A DNA stretch of 64,000 bases from Dielma fastidiosa (lineage in GTDB: Bacteria; Bacillota_I; Bacilli_A; Erysipelotrichales; Erysipelotrichaceae). A program made the translations under genes and the position numbers. Positions 15,432 to 24,342 of this stretch are shown piece by piece. The stretch covers positions 106,334-170,333 of the forward strand of contig NZ_HE578927.1 in the NCBI RefSeq assembly GCF_000313565.1. The letters are read 5' to 3'. The first letter of the stretch is position 1. Every line of letters starts with the position of its first letter. A model generated the notes under the pieces. That model saw only the letters and a list, made by a program, of their open reading frames with translations, was not told the DNA's origin and made no database searches.

Positions 15432-17012
15432 TTATTGCGGTTTATGGAAAACAATCGCTCGGTCATAGACAATTTCATTATAGTCCGGACCTACACCCGT
15501 AGCTTCTTCAATATATGCACGGAAAGCAATCAGCATATCAGCACCGTCATCCAAACCATAATATTTACCGTCCTCATTGCCTGTACTCTTTGGCACAATG
15601 GCACTGTATGGCTCATTGCCGTAACGATCCAGCTTATAAACATAATAATTATCCGCGTCATGGCTGCCATTATTCAAATAAGCATCCGCTGAACCAATAA
15701 ATTGATCATCATAAACACTGGTAACCCCATTCAGCTTCTCAACACCATACAATACTGCATTGGAATAAATTGCTTTATTTGTCTTTGTATGATTCACACC
15801 ATAAATCACAACGAAATCCTCATCGCTGTTGAAGGTAAAATAATCAGTGCTTAAATAAGAAGTATCACGATTATCACCCTTGCCATTCAAAGTATTAAAG
15901 ATAGAAGTAATGCCGTCAGGTACTGAAATATGCGGCATCAGCTCCGTATATGTGTACCCTTGAGCCGTATACTTATCAAGAATAGACTGACGGATCTGAT
16001 CAAGATCTTTTGAAGCATAACCCAGCTGAGCTGCTTCATGTTCACCGGTTCCTCTTGATACAACCTTTAATGCCGGGATTTCCTCAACAGCATCCTTTAC
16101 CTTAGGGGTAATACGATAAAGCGTTGATGTCTGTGCTAAGTTAGCCATATATTGCTTATTGGCTTCACTATCGGCAGGCTGTGATACACGGCCTAAGATA
16201 CCAAATGTATCAGCTCCCTTTTCAAGTCCGAGATTTAACGTTTGTGATGGAATTTCTAATACATTGATGATCTCAGAAGGGATTCCGCTTTCAATCAGCA
16301 ATGATTTCATTTCTTCATTCGTATTCTTGTCACCGCCCATAACGATTACAGCTTTGGAACCAAAAGCATCTGTTTTTTGATCAAGCAGCGCTGTTGAAGC
16401 AATATTGCGGTTATTCAGCTGATCGCCGAGACTGCCGAAAATCACATTATAATTGCCTGATTCTTCACTGCCTTTTACGGTTAAAGCATATTTATCATAG
16501 CTCAGATCCATTGTTGGGTCATTTGCGGTAAGCATCAAATATGCACCGATTGAGAAATATTTACATTCCTGCGGTAATTCAAGCATTAAGACGATAGCCT
16601 CATCCTCACGCAGCTTATAAGACCAGCCGACCGGTGCAAAATATGGATTAGCCGGGGCATTTTCAATTGCCGGATCATCAAATTTACCTGCTTCCTCATC
16701 CGCCCAGTTAAGCGCCGCGATCCCCTTGGCAGCATTCTGTTCCGGTGCCGGCGGCAGGAAGGCTACCTGATAGCTTGATCCCTGATTATTGCCGAAGCAG
16801 GAAGTCAGCTGTCCCTTACTGGCAAGCTCAAGCGTGTCCACTTCTTTATACGTTCCTTCCTGAACATAGTAATTTTCTTCAAGATGAGCAGCAAAGCTAT
16901 CCAGATTTACCGCTTTATCATTCAGCTTGTCTGAGGATATCCCAGTAATGTTAGAACATCCAGCCATAAGCAGCATCGCGCTCAGCGCTGCCGCGGTCAT
17001 TTTCTTTTTCAT
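15432..17012 (-). CDS. Large secreted lipoprotein of unknown function
   Basis: A 526-residue protein with signal peptide and lipobox LMAGC (Cys 19), so it is anchored outside the membrane. No catalytic motif is recognised. The N-terminal third has GWSYKLREDEAIVLMLELPQ, which looks like a beta-sandwich. The C-terminal half has YLSTDYFTFNSDEDFVVIYGVNHTKTNKA followed by an aromatic-rich strand region ending AFRAYIEEATGVGP. Monocistronic with its own promoter, operator-like palindrome and terminator. The long stretch without membrane segments suggests a binding or enzymatic role at the cell surface; that is inference. Confidence 0.75.
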   Translation of the reverse strand: MKKKMTAAALSAMLLMAGCSNITGISSDKLNDKAVNLDSFAAHLEENYYVQEGTYKEVDTLELASKGQLTSCFGNNQGSSYQVAFLPPAPEQNAAKGIAALNWADEEAGKFDDPAIENAPANPYFAPVGWSYKLREDEAIVLMLELPQECKYFSIGAYLMLTANDPTMDLSYDKYALTVKGSEESGNYNVIFGSLGDQLNNRNIASTALLDQKTDAFGSKAVIVMGGDKNTNEEMKSLLIESGIPSEIINVLEIPSQTLNLGLEKGADTFGILGRVSQPADSEANKQYMANLAQTSTLYRITPKVKDAVEEIPALKVVSRGTGEHEAAQLGYASKDLDQIRQSILDKYTAQGYTYTELMPHISVPDGITSIFNTLNGKGDNRDTSYLSTDYFTFNSDEDFVVIYGVNHTKTNKAIYSNAVLYGVEKLNGVTSVYDDQFIGSADAYLNNGSHDADNYYVYKLDRYGNEPYSAIVPKSTGNEDGKYYGLDDGADMLIAFRAYIEEATGVGPDYNEIVYDRAIVFHKPQ

Positions 17013-17028
17013 AAAACGCTCCTTTTCA

Positions 17029-17090
17029 TGTTCGACATATCTTTATCGAATGTCGAACATTAGATTATCACATTAAAGACATTTTGTAAA
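17029..17090 (-). promoter_or_regulatory. Promoter with downstream palindromic operator of the lipoprotein gene
   Basis: Minus-strand -35 TTTACA (17090-17085) and -10 TAATCT (17067-17062) are 17 bases apart. Starting 3 bases after the -10, TGTTCGACAT (17029-17038) and its perfect inverse ATGTCGAACA (17050-17059) flank an 11-base centre. The palindrome covers the start of transcription, the usual place for a repressor site. Confidence 0.65.
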
Positions 17091-17160
17091 CCCTGATTGT
17101 TGACGGAATCATAGTTGCATGCTACAATTTCCAAAACAGACATTAAAAGAGGTGAGTCCA

Positions 17161-17661
17161 ATGAATCGTGAAGAAGCCATACAAGAAGCCCGTAATTTCC
17201 ATTGCCCACGCTACCATGAGCTGCCGGATATCGGTCTTTATCTGGAACAGGTCATCAACGTTGTGACTTCCGCGCTCACACCAATCAGCCTGCAGGGAAA
17301 TGAGATTATCACCGGTGCGATGATCAGCAATTATATAAAAAATAATGCTCTGCCTTCACCCGTTAAAAAGAAATATTATCGCCAGCATCTTTGTTATATG
17401 ATTGTTTTAGGTATTTTAAAACAAGTCTTTACGGTTCAGCAGATTGGCCAGTTCTTTCAAATCCAGCAAGAAACATATGATCTGCAGACAGCCTATGATT
17501 ATTTCTGTACTGAATTTGAAAACGCGTTAAGAGAAGCCTTTGATTTTACCGGTGAACCACTGCCTTCACTGGAAACGAAGCGTACACAGCAAACGATTCT
17601 TGTACGAGCGATGGTATTGGCTGCCGCTAACCGCGTCTATGTAGAAAAGGTTTACCTTTAA
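17161..17661 (+). CDS. DUF1836 domain protein
   Basis: A 166-residue cytoplasmic protein; ATG 17161 follows AGAGGTGAG. The family hallmarks are the N-terminal FHCPRYHELPDIGLYLEQVI, ITGAMISNYIKNNALPSPVKKKYY and LGILKQVFTVQQI. The N-terminal part resembles a winged or MerR-like DNA-binding helix set, so a regulatory role is plausible but unproven. Divergent from the lipoprotein gene with overlapping upstream DNA, so it is a candidate regulator of it. That link is inference only. Confidence 0.75.
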   Translation: MNREEAIQEARNFHCPRYHELPDIGLYLEQVINVVTSALTPISLQGNEIITGAMISNYIKNNALPSPVKKKYYRQHLCYMIVLGILKQVFTVQQIGQFFQIQQETYDLQTAYDYFCTEFENALREAFDFTGEPLPSLETKRTQQTILVRAMVLAAANRVYVEKVYL

Positions 17662-17674
17662 TCATTTACAAATT

Positions 17675-17701
17675 AAAACACTGCATGCAGTGTTTTTTTT
17701 A
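17675..17701 (+). terminator. Terminator of the DUF1836 gene
   Basis: AAAACACTGCATGCAGTGTTTT is a 22-base palindrome continuing into a run of T at 17693-17701. A typical intrinsic terminator. Confidence 0.8.
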
Positions 17702-17717
17702 TTATCCGAAACAAAAA

Positions 17718-17733
17718 GCCAGCTTACGCTGAC
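17718..17733 (-). terminator. Terminator of the fructose-family PTS operon
   Basis: Minus-strand GTCAGC and GCTGGC pair around GTAA and are followed by TTTTTG. It closes the seven-gene operon that begins at 24120. Confidence 0.7.
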
Positions 17734-17741
17734 TTATTGTT

Positions 17742-18809
17742 TTAATTATTTGGTACTGCTTTTTCTTCTTTTTGTTCAATTGGTTTGCGCAGTAAGCCCA
17801 TCATAACGGCTGCGACAATCGTACCCACCACGATAGCTACAACAAAGCCGACTTTGCCATCGACCATCGGCAAGGTAATAAAGCTGCCATGCGGAACCGG
17901 TGAGGATACCCCTGTCAATGACGCAATGACCGCCGCGACAATACAGCCGGTAATCGTTGACGGCAGGATATGCTTCAAATCAGCAATTACAAATGGTATC
18001 GCTCCCTCGGTAATGCCCATGAAACCCATAATACCCGCAGTCTTAGCCGCATTGCGGTCAGCCTGAGTCCATTTATTTTTAAACAATACTGTTGATAAGA
18101 AGATTGCCATTGGCGGAATACCCGGACATACACGATAAATACCGTTTGGCCCCATAACACCTTCCGCAATCAACGCAATAGTAAACATCGTCACTGTCTT
18201 AGTAATTGGACCACCCATATCAATCTCACAGATCGCACCGATAATGATTGCGAATAAAAGCTGATTGGTGCCGTTCATATTGGTCAGGAAATCCATCAAG
18301 ATATTGATTAATTCACCCATTGGGTTAGCAATACAATATATATAGAAGATACCTAAAACAAATGTTGAAACAACCGGTACAATTAAAATCGGCATAATTG
18401 ATTTAATCGCGTTGGGAACCTTCCAGCTCTTCATCCAGCGAACAAAATAACCCGCTAATATACCTAAAATCAAAGCACCCAGAAAACCTGTCTTAGCCCC
18501 TGTATCACCAATCGTATTATTGGCGATATACCCTAAAATAAAGCCTGGCACCAAACCTGGACGGCCGGCAATTGAATAAGCGATATAAGCGGCTAATACT
18601 GGAATCATCATAAATAAACCAGCCGCGCCAATAATTTTTAAGTTAGCCATAAATGAATTGGCAACGACAATACCGGTAGAGGTCGCATCACCGCCCAGCA
18701 ATGAGAATGAGAACAGGATACCGCCGGCAACTACTAATGGCATCATGTATGATGTTCCTGTCAACAACGCTTTTTGAATATTTTTTAATTCTTTCTTTAA
18801 CCCTTCCAT
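17742..18809 (-). CDS. PTS fructose-family EIIC transporter
   Basis: A 355-residue membrane channel that imports a sugar as its phosphate. About nine hydrophobic segments are visible. The EIIC_2 landmarks are GTSYMMPLVVAGGILFSFSLLGG near the N-terminus, GRPGLVPGFILGYIANN, and the substrate-site region GGPITKTV, followed by GITEGAIPFVIADL and PVPHGSF. It lacks fused EIIA and EIIB, which are separate genes just upstream. A fructose-type fold does not fix the substrate; neighbouring genes suggest a sugar acid or alditol. Confidence 0.88.
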   Translation of the reverse strand: MEGLKKELKNIQKALLTGTSYMMPLVVAGGILFSFSLLGGDATSTGIVVANSFMANLKIIGAAGLFMMIPVLAAYIAYSIAGRPGLVPGFILGYIANNTIGDTGAKTGFLGALILGILAGYFVRWMKSWKVPNAIKSIMPILIVPVVSTFVLGIFYIYCIANPMGELINILMDFLTNMNGTNQLLFAIIIGAICEIDMGGPITKTVTMFTIALIAEGVMGPNGIYRVCPGIPPMAIFLSTVLFKNKWTQADRNAAKTAGIMGFMGITEGAIPFVIADLKHILPSTITGCIVAAVIASLTGVSSPVPHGSFITLPMVDGKVGFVVAIVVGTIVAAVMMGLLRKPIEQKEEKAVPNN

Positions 18810-18821
18810 AATGTTCTCCTT

Positions 18822-19136
18822 TTATTTTAGTCCATAATGCTCTAATGCTTTATCTAAAATCCGTTCAGGATATGAAATAGCTTCATCAACATTGCCATAA
18901 TAAACGTTCTTCCCCTCGAAACGTTCTTCCTCCTCAATTTGAATGCTTACTGCTAAAATAATCATATCCGCACGGTCAATGTCCTCTTCACTTAATTCAT
19001 TTTCAATACCGATACTTCCCTGTGTTTCAATGTGATACTCATACCCGCGTCTTCTGCACTCAGCCTCTAATGACTCCTGTGCCATATAAGTATGAGCAAT
19101 GCCTGTCGGACAAGCCGTAATACCAACTACAAACAT
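18822..19136 (-). CDS. PTS fructose-family EIIB
   Basis: A 104-residue phosphotransfer protein. The phosphocysteine lies in ITACPTGIAHTYMA (Cys 9), the strict EIIB-fructose motif. It takes phosphate from the EIIA encoded immediately upstream and passes it to the sugar on EIIC. Its start codon follows the EIIA stop without a gap and EIIC begins 12 bases after it, so the three form a tight unit. Confidence 0.9.
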   Translation of the reverse strand: MFVVGITACPTGIAHTYMAQESLEAECRRRGYEYHIETQGSIGIENELSEEDIDRADMIILAVSIQIEEEERFEGKNVYYGNVDEAISYPERILDKALEHYGLK

Positions 19137-19598
19137 TTAATTCAGCTCCTTTGCGATATCTTCGTTTATTTTTTCTAAATATTGAAATGCTTCATCATTA
19201 TTTTTACAAGCCAACAGCTTTTCTCTGAATTCCTGCTTCATCAGATTTTTACTGATTTGAGAAATCAGCTTTAAATGAATCACATTTTTTCTGCTCTCCG
19301 GTACGCCGATCATAAACAGCAGATCAACTTCCTTTTGTTCATTTCCCCATAATATCGTATGTTTGGGTTTCATAAAGCCGACAAAAGCTTCGCGTACTGT
19401 GTCGCTCATACCATGCGGAATAGCTACGCCAAAACCGACAGCGGTAGAAAACTCTTCTTCACGATGATAGATGGCTTTTAAAAAGCTCTCTTCATCCTCT
19501 ATAACCTGAAGCTGAACCGCCTGATGGACAAGCTTTTCAATCGCTTCACTCTGGCTGTCAACTTCTTCATCTACAAATACAAGTTCTTTTCTAATCAT
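19137..19598 (-). CDS. PTS fructose-family EIIA
   Basis: A 153-residue EIIA_2 protein. The phosphohistidine is in GVAIPHGMSD (about His 63), with an N-terminal SQSEAIEKLVHQAV helix typical of the family. It accepts phosphate from HPr. It overlaps the PRD regulator gene by 8 bases. Besides driving transport it probably signals to the PRD regulator, which has its own EIIA- and EIIB-like domains. Confidence 0.9.
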   Translation of the reverse strand: MIRKELVFVDEEVDSQSEAIEKLVHQAVQLQVIEDEESFLKAIYHREEEFSTAVGFGVAIPHGMSDTVREAFVGFMKPKHTILWGNEQKEVDLLFMIGVPESRKNVIHLKLISQISKNLMKQEFREKLLACKNNDEAFQYLEKINEDIAKELN

Positions 19599-21522
19599 AA
19601 TATTCCCCTATTCCTAACAGTACCTGAATCGTACGTTGATCAATTTTCTGTCTGAATGCCTCTGCCAGCTCACGGCTTTTAATAAGGCAGTATAAATCAT
19701 CTAAGATTTTTTTACTGATTGTCAGATCATTTTCCGCGATATTGAAGAAAATAACGAGCTTGACGGTGTGATTTTTCCATTTTTTTGCTGTTTTAAGCAA
19801 ATAGAAACTGATGATCGTTTTATTAACCAGCTTGATATCACCATGCGGCAGCGCAATCTGATAAATATTATCCGTTGAACCTACGGTTTCCCGGCTCAGC
19901 ATGGATTGGGCATACCCTTCCTTTACATAACCGGCCTGCTTCAGCAATTCCGCCATGTTCATGATAATTTCTTCCTTGCTTTCAGCTTCACCTTCAATAA
20001 TAAAATCAGGATGCAGATAGCGCTTTAAGGTGGATAATTTTAATTCACTGCGCTCACTTTTCGGCGGCTGAAGAATCTGCTGCTGATAGAAAGACATGAT
20101 ATTGCGCAGATCCTCATCCGTGATGACCGGTGATACGCGGACGACCGGTTTATGAATATCTTCTACATCAACAGTTGATACGATAAAATCAATGCTGTCT
20201 AAATTGCAGCGCAGCGCTTTAGAGGTAGAAGCTGTTTCAATCGCGTTAAAGGCCGGCAGTACCATGCGCAAACGGTTTAAAATCAGTTCTGAGGTTGCGA
20301 TGCCCTGCGGACAGATCAGCAAGATACGTTTAGTACGCTGCTGAAGATCGATAAAATTTTGGAAATGAATCACCAGAAAACCAACCTCATCCTCACTGAT
20401 GTGAATATGCAAGGCATCGGCTTCACTTTCCAGTACGACCCAAGTAAGATTAAACAGCATCTCAAATTCTCTTTTAATTTGTTTCAGCAATTCATTTTTA
20501 AGCTTTAACCCCTTACGCAGACGAAAGGTCATCGCGTTGAGATGCAGCAGCAGATTATTCCGATATTCCTCATTATCTGAGAATTGAACATAGATCAGCA
20601 TTTCCATTTTTTGCAGGATCTTTTCAAAGATAACCCGATCAGCTTCCATGATTTTCTCAAAATTATGAATCTGAATGCGGTCTGCAACAAGATATTCCAC
20701 AAGAAATTGAGCATCGCCTTCACTGAATTCAACATTCAGTTGCTCGGTCAGCGTTGAGAGAAACTGCTTAGCGAGAATTTGATTTGGTAAAAAGCGAATG
20801 CGGTCATAGTCAAGCAGATTGTCTTCATCCTGAATATGCCGGCCGGCGGATGCAAAGCTGGCTAATACGATTAACACTGAGGAGATATTAGTCATATAAT
20901 GTTCAGCGAGATTGATTTTCACATCCTGAATATAATCCGTCACTAAGGCAATTACCGCCTGAATGATTTGCATATCATAAAGTGCGCTGAGATGAGCCAG
21001 CTTTTCATGAAAGTCATTGCCGATCAGAAAGCCTTCATTTAATTGAATCAAGGCTTCACAGACACTGCGTTCATTGACCTCACCGCTGAGCGTGATTTCC
21101 TTGTGGCTGATATTAAACCGAAGCCCGCTTGAATTTTCCAGCAGCTGATTCATGGCAAGGATATCTTTGCGGATCGAGCTTTCAGATATGAAGAATTCAT
21201 CACCAAAGGCATCCAGTGATACCTTGTTTTGCTTCAGCAGAATGCGGTAAACCAATTCCATCCGCCGGCTTTCAATGGAGAACAGATCCGTTTCTTCATC
21301 CATTTCTTCATTGATGGCTTTCCCCTTGATTACCTCAACCCCCTGACCAGGGCTGCGCAGCAATGTATAACCGCGCTGATTGAGTTCAGGTTCAAGTAAA
21401 TCAAGATAGGAATAAACCGTTCGCTTTGAAACATTCAGCTGACGGGCATATTGTTCCACCGTGCTTTTTTGCTGCTGACGCAGTAAAATATTCAGCAATT
21501 CCTTTTGTTTAGCTGACAGCAT
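19591..21522 (-). CDS. PRD-containing PTS-regulated transcription activator
   Basis: A 643-residue MtlR/LicR-type regulator. Domains in order: an N-terminal HTH (KSTVEQYARQLNVSKRTVYSYLDLLEPE), a second HTH (VSLDAFGDEFFISESSIRKDI), two PRD domains with regulatory His residues (about 190-400, with HNFEK and HLNAM), an EIIB-like domain (RILLICPQGIATSELI) and a C-terminal EIIA-like domain (HGDIKL). ATG 21522 follows GGAG and overlaps the aldolase end by 14 bases. Longer upstream starts would read through the aldolase gene. It senses PTS phosphorylation and likely activates this operon from the palindrome at 24183. Confidence 0.88.
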   Translation of the reverse strand: MLSAKQKELLNILLRQQQKSTVEQYARQLNVSKRTVYSYLDLLEPELNQRGYTLLRSPGQGVEVIKGKAINEEMDEETDLFSIESRRMELVYRILLKQNKVSLDAFGDEFFISESSIRKDILAMNQLLENSSGLRFNISHKEITLSGEVNERSVCEALIQLNEGFLIGNDFHEKLAHLSALYDMQIIQAVIALVTDYIQDVKINLAEHYMTNISSVLIVLASFASAGRHIQDEDNLLDYDRIRFLPNQILAKQFLSTLTEQLNVEFSEGDAQFLVEYLVADRIQIHNFEKIMEADRVIFEKILQKMEMLIYVQFSDNEEYRNNLLLHLNAMTFRLRKGLKLKNELLKQIKREFEMLFNLTWVVLESEADALHIHISEDEVGFLVIHFQNFIDLQQRTKRILLICPQGIATSELILNRLRMVLPAFNAIETASTSKALRCNLDSIDFIVSTVDVEDIHKPVVRVSPVITDEDLRNIMSFYQQQILQPPKSERSELKLSTLKRYLHPDFIIEGEAESKEEIIMNMAELLKQAGYVKEGYAQSMLSRETVGSTDNIYQIALPHGDIKLVNKTIISFYLLKTAKKWKNHTVKLVIFFNIAENDLTISKKILDDLYCLIKSRELAEAFRQKIDQRTIQVLLGIGEYYD

Positions 21523-22141
21523 GGGTTTCTCCATCAAGCGCCGCTTCAAACCTGCGCAATGATGCAAGCAGTTTTTCATGATCACAGTTTATAATATCCT
21601 GTTTCTTAAAAATACCGCCTGCTGAGCCAACGTAATGATAGCCACTGTTTAATACTTCCTGTACATTTTCCGCATTAACACCGCCAACCGCTAATAATGG
21701 CAGATCACCCAATGGTTCCATCACCTTTTTCGCATAAGTCCAACTCAGCTCATTGGCTGGGAAAACCTTGACAAGATCGGCACCAAGCTGAAGCTGGGTA
21801 TAAATTTCATGAGGTGTAAAGGCGGCGGGAATAGCGATTACATCATGAGCGTGGCATGTATCGATCATTGCTTTCGTATAGCCAACCGGTGATAGAACAA
21901 ATTCTGCACCCGCGGCAATAGCTGCTTTTACTTCATCATGGGTAACGACTGTACCGGCACCGATATGCAGGCAATGCCCGTATTCCTTGGTAATTCTGCT
22001 TATGATTTCCAACGCGTTTTCAGTATTTAAGGTTATTTCTACATTCTTTACTTTTGAACTCTGACATAAGGTATCACAGACTGCCTTTACCTGTTCATAC
22101 GTATAACCTCTTAATATTGATATGACACATCCTTCCATCAT
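21509..22141 (-). CDS. KDPG/KHG-type aldolase
   Basis: A 210-residue class I aldolase of the Eda family. The Schiff-base lysine is in LVKVFPANE (about Lys 126); the catalytic Glu in VEITLNT and the GAGTVV and VGGV phosphate/substrate loops are present. The family splits 2-keto-3-deoxy-6-phosphogluconate or related keto-acids to pyruvate and an aldehyde. In this operon the substrate is probably an analogue made from the PTS-imported compound by the dehydrogenase and isomerase upstream. An AGGAGGGG ribosome site precedes ATG 22141. Confidence 0.85.
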   Translation of the reverse strand: MMEGCVISILRGYTYEQVKAVCDTLCQSSKVKNVEITLNTENALEIISRITKEYGHCLHIGAGTVVTHDEVKAAIAAGAEFVLSPVGYTKAMIDTCHAHDVIAIPAAFTPHEIYTQLQLGADLVKVFPANELSWTYAKKVMEPLGDLPLLAVGGVNAENVQEVLNSGYHYVGSAGGIFKKQDIINCDHEKLLASLRRFEAALDGETHAVS

Positions 22142-22192
22142 CGACCCCTCCTTTCTGATTTCATTGTATCCTTGATCTCTGATTTTGAAAAT

Positions 22193-23248
22193 TTATGCAT
22201 TTGCAGGAGGCTGCTGCAAAATGAATGATTCATAATAAGCTTTAATTTTTACACATTCCTCATCGGTATAGCTAAACTGATTTAATAATGCGATGCCCTG
22301 ATGCGTTTCCTCATAGAAATCATAGACACAGGCGGCGGCGATCGTTTCAAGCAGCACATCCCGTCCGCCATCATGCAATAATTGCAGCGGTTTGTATAAA
22401 CGCTCATCACTTCCCAGCTTGCGGCTGACATTGCGCGCGTTGCGTGAAATGGGATCTTTTAGATAAGGATCAGAAAATTTAATCAGCGCGTTCTTCGCAA
22501 ATTGCTGCTGTTCTCCTAAAGGCAGCTGAAAATAATCGGCCAGCCGCTGATTCATTTCCGGCAGCAGAATCATCAGCTTTTCATGAATTTGCGCGTCATT
22601 AGCCGCCTCAGCGAGCCACTCATAATGTTTCAGATAGCCTAGATAACAAATAACCGCTGACAGACAATTATATGTGTACAGCTTGCGTTTCATTAATGAA
22701 GTAAAATCATCAATCCGCGTTATCCCCTTTAAAGGCAAGATCAAGCCGCTGTTTTGAATCGGCAGATAATCCAGATCCTGCGAAATCATATCCAGGCCCT
22801 CCGCATTTTCTGTTGTGGTAAATACACCGGCATTCAAAAGCACACAATTATTTGCCGCTGCCTGATCTAAATGAACCAGCAGCTTTTCGCCCGCATTAAC
22901 AGCATTTTCAAAAAACAGTATGATTAATGGAAATTCACGTTCTTTGATCCATTCATTAAGCTGTACAGCGATGTCGGCATAGTTGGAACAGTCGATAGAA
23001 ATACATAAAATATCAGCAGTAATGAGTGCTTCATGCGCCTTTTCACTGCCGAAAACACAGCATTCCTCATAGTTAATTGTCAGTGCCGGCCGATCATTGA
23101 AAAAATGAATCTGATAACTGTTTTGTTTGTTGAGGGATTGAATCAAGGCTTCATCCTTATCACAAAAGCATAGGTTAACATCATGCAGAAAACGCGGAAT
23201 AAACCCGCGGCCGCACTTGCCAGCACCAAGAATCATAACCCGCTTCAT
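22193..23248 (-). CDS. Mannitol-dehydrogenase-family NAD(P) oxidoreductase
   Basis: A 351-residue protein. An N-terminal Rossmann motif GAGKCGRGFIPRFL with an acidic residue at the end of strand 2 (CFCDKDE) suggests NAD preference. The layout matches mannitol-1-phosphate 5-dehydrogenase, including a conserved FENAVNAG loop and a C-terminal helical domain. Some regions diverge (the usual VDRIVP stretch is not evident), so the substrate may be a different alditol or aldonate phosphate. It overlaps the upstream isomerase gene by 4 bases (ATGA). Confidence 0.75.
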   Translation of the reverse strand: MKRVMILGAGKCGRGFIPRFLHDVNLCFCDKDEALIQSLNKQNSYQIHFFNDRPALTINYEECCVFGSEKAHEALITADILCISIDCSNYADIAVQLNEWIKEREFPLIILFFENAVNAGEKLLVHLDQAAANNCVLLNAGVFTTTENAEGLDMISQDLDYLPIQNSGLILPLKGITRIDDFTSLMKRKLYTYNCLSAVICYLGYLKHYEWLAEAANDAQIHEKLMILLPEMNQRLADYFQLPLGEQQQFAKNALIKFSDPYLKDPISRNARNVSRKLGSDERLYKPLQLLHDGGRDVLLETIAAACVYDFYEETHQGIALLNQFSYTDEECVKIKAYYESFILQQPPANA

Positions 23249-24120
23249 TGCAGCACCTGGATCAAGAAAGCATAGCTTTCAGCCTCAAGCTGCCACGCGT
23301 GGTCACGTTCCTTTTCACGGATTTCCACAGCAACGCTGATTTCACCTGTGAGATAGTGATCCATCAGTTTTTTGATCGCACGGGCACTCTTAAGCGTTAA
23401 AAAGCCCTCTTCACAAAAATTCAAATGATGATCACCATAAAGCGGTGATTGTTTATCGAGGATGGCATTCGCAAAGTGTACCCGGACGATATAGGGTGCC
23501 AACGCGGCAAAGGATGCTTCAAAATCATCTTCATTTAAAGCCATGTGAGCACTGTCCCAGCATAAACAAACCTGTTTATCCTCTATGGCTGATGCCGGCA
23601 GACGATGCATAAAGCTTAAGACTGTCTCAGTGGTGCCAAGAACATTGCATTTATGGGCAAACTGATCTAAGGGTTCAATAATCAGTTTGAATGGATAGGC
23701 CTTCATATTGATTTCATCAAGCAGTTCACTCACTGATTTCACAAAAGCGTCAATGCCTTCATTAAGTGTCGTCTCAATGCCGCCGCTGGCAATCCCCAGC
23801 CATGTGCATCGGTCAAGTGCCGCAAGCTGCATCATTTCCTTTACTTTTTCCACTGCTGAAAGCCGGTTTGACTCATTGACTGAGGACAAATTCAGACCAG
23901 CCCGCGACAGCTCTCCGGTAATCCAAAACGTCAGCTGTTCGGTTTTAAACACTTCATCACAGACAGCTCGTACTGATGCTTCCTTCATGATTCGTGTTTC
24001 AATACTCGCATACCGTTTCAGTTCCCCTAAACGCTGATAAAGCTGACACAGATCCTGCTCATTATGAGTCAGCGGATCAAGTATATTAGATACTAATATT
24101 GATGGTTGATAAATAGGCAT
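23245..24120 (-). CDS. Sugar-phosphate isomerase/epimerase (xylose-isomerase-like TIM barrel)
   Basis: A 291-residue cytoplasmic TIM-barrel protein. Metal-site candidates appear in order: LIIEPLDQ (Glu), LCWDSAHM (Asp/His), VRVHFAN (His) and VAVEIRE (Glu), the arrangement of the AP-endonuclease-2/xylose-isomerase superfamily. It probably isomerises the PTS product or its oxidised form. First gene of the operon, with AAGGAGG before the ATG and a palindromic site upstream. The exact substrate is unknown. Confidence 0.75.
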   Translation of the reverse strand: MPIYQPSILVSNILDPLTHNEQDLCQLYQRLGELKRYASIETRIMKEASVRAVCDEVFKTEQLTFWITGELSRAGLNLSSVNESNRLSAVEKVKEMMQLAALDRCTWLGIASGGIETTLNEGIDAFVKSVSELLDEINMKAYPFKLIIEPLDQFAHKCNVLGTTETVLSFMHRLPASAIEDKQVCLCWDSAHMALNEDDFEASFAALAPYIVRVHFANAILDKQSPLYGDHHLNFCEEGFLTLKSARAIKKLMDHYLTGEISVAVEIREKERDHAWQLEAESYAFLIQVLQ

Positions 24121-24145
24121 AAGGTTAAACCTCCTTCATAGTTTC

Positions 24146-24201
24146 ATTTTATCAAAGCTGATGCATATAAGCCGATAATCTCTTTCAACAGCCTGTTGAA
24201 A
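24146..24201 (-). promoter_or_regulatory. Promoter region and palindromic operator of the fructose-family PTS operon
   Basis: TTTCAACAG-C-CTGTTGAAA is a perfect 19-base palindrome at 24183-24201. A -10-like TAAAAT (24151-24146, minus strand) lies about 32 bases downstream with no good -35. That is the layout expected for an activator-dependent promoter and fits the PRD regulator in the operon. Confidence 0.6.
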
Positions 24202-24300
24202 AAAAGCTGTTTTAAATTTAGGCATACTCATTCTATCAACTGAGTGATTCATTATCAAATCATCAAGCAAACAAGTTACTGGTAATTCCAACCAAAAAAA

Positions 24301-24316
24301 GGAGGCTTTTGCCCCC
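24301..24316 (-). terminator. Terminator of the glycosyltransferase gene
   Basis: Minus-strand GGGGGC and GCCTCC pair around AAAA (one G-T pair) and are followed by TTTTTTT. Confidence 0.75.
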
Positions 24317-24342
24317 CGGTAGTGTTATTCAAATAAATCAGA

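Noticed and set aside
17029-17059. LexA/DinR (SOS) box reading of TGTTCGACAT...ATGTCGAACA
   Set aside because: The half sites have the reverse orientation and wider spacing compared with the Gram-positive SOS box, so it was kept only as an unknown operator.
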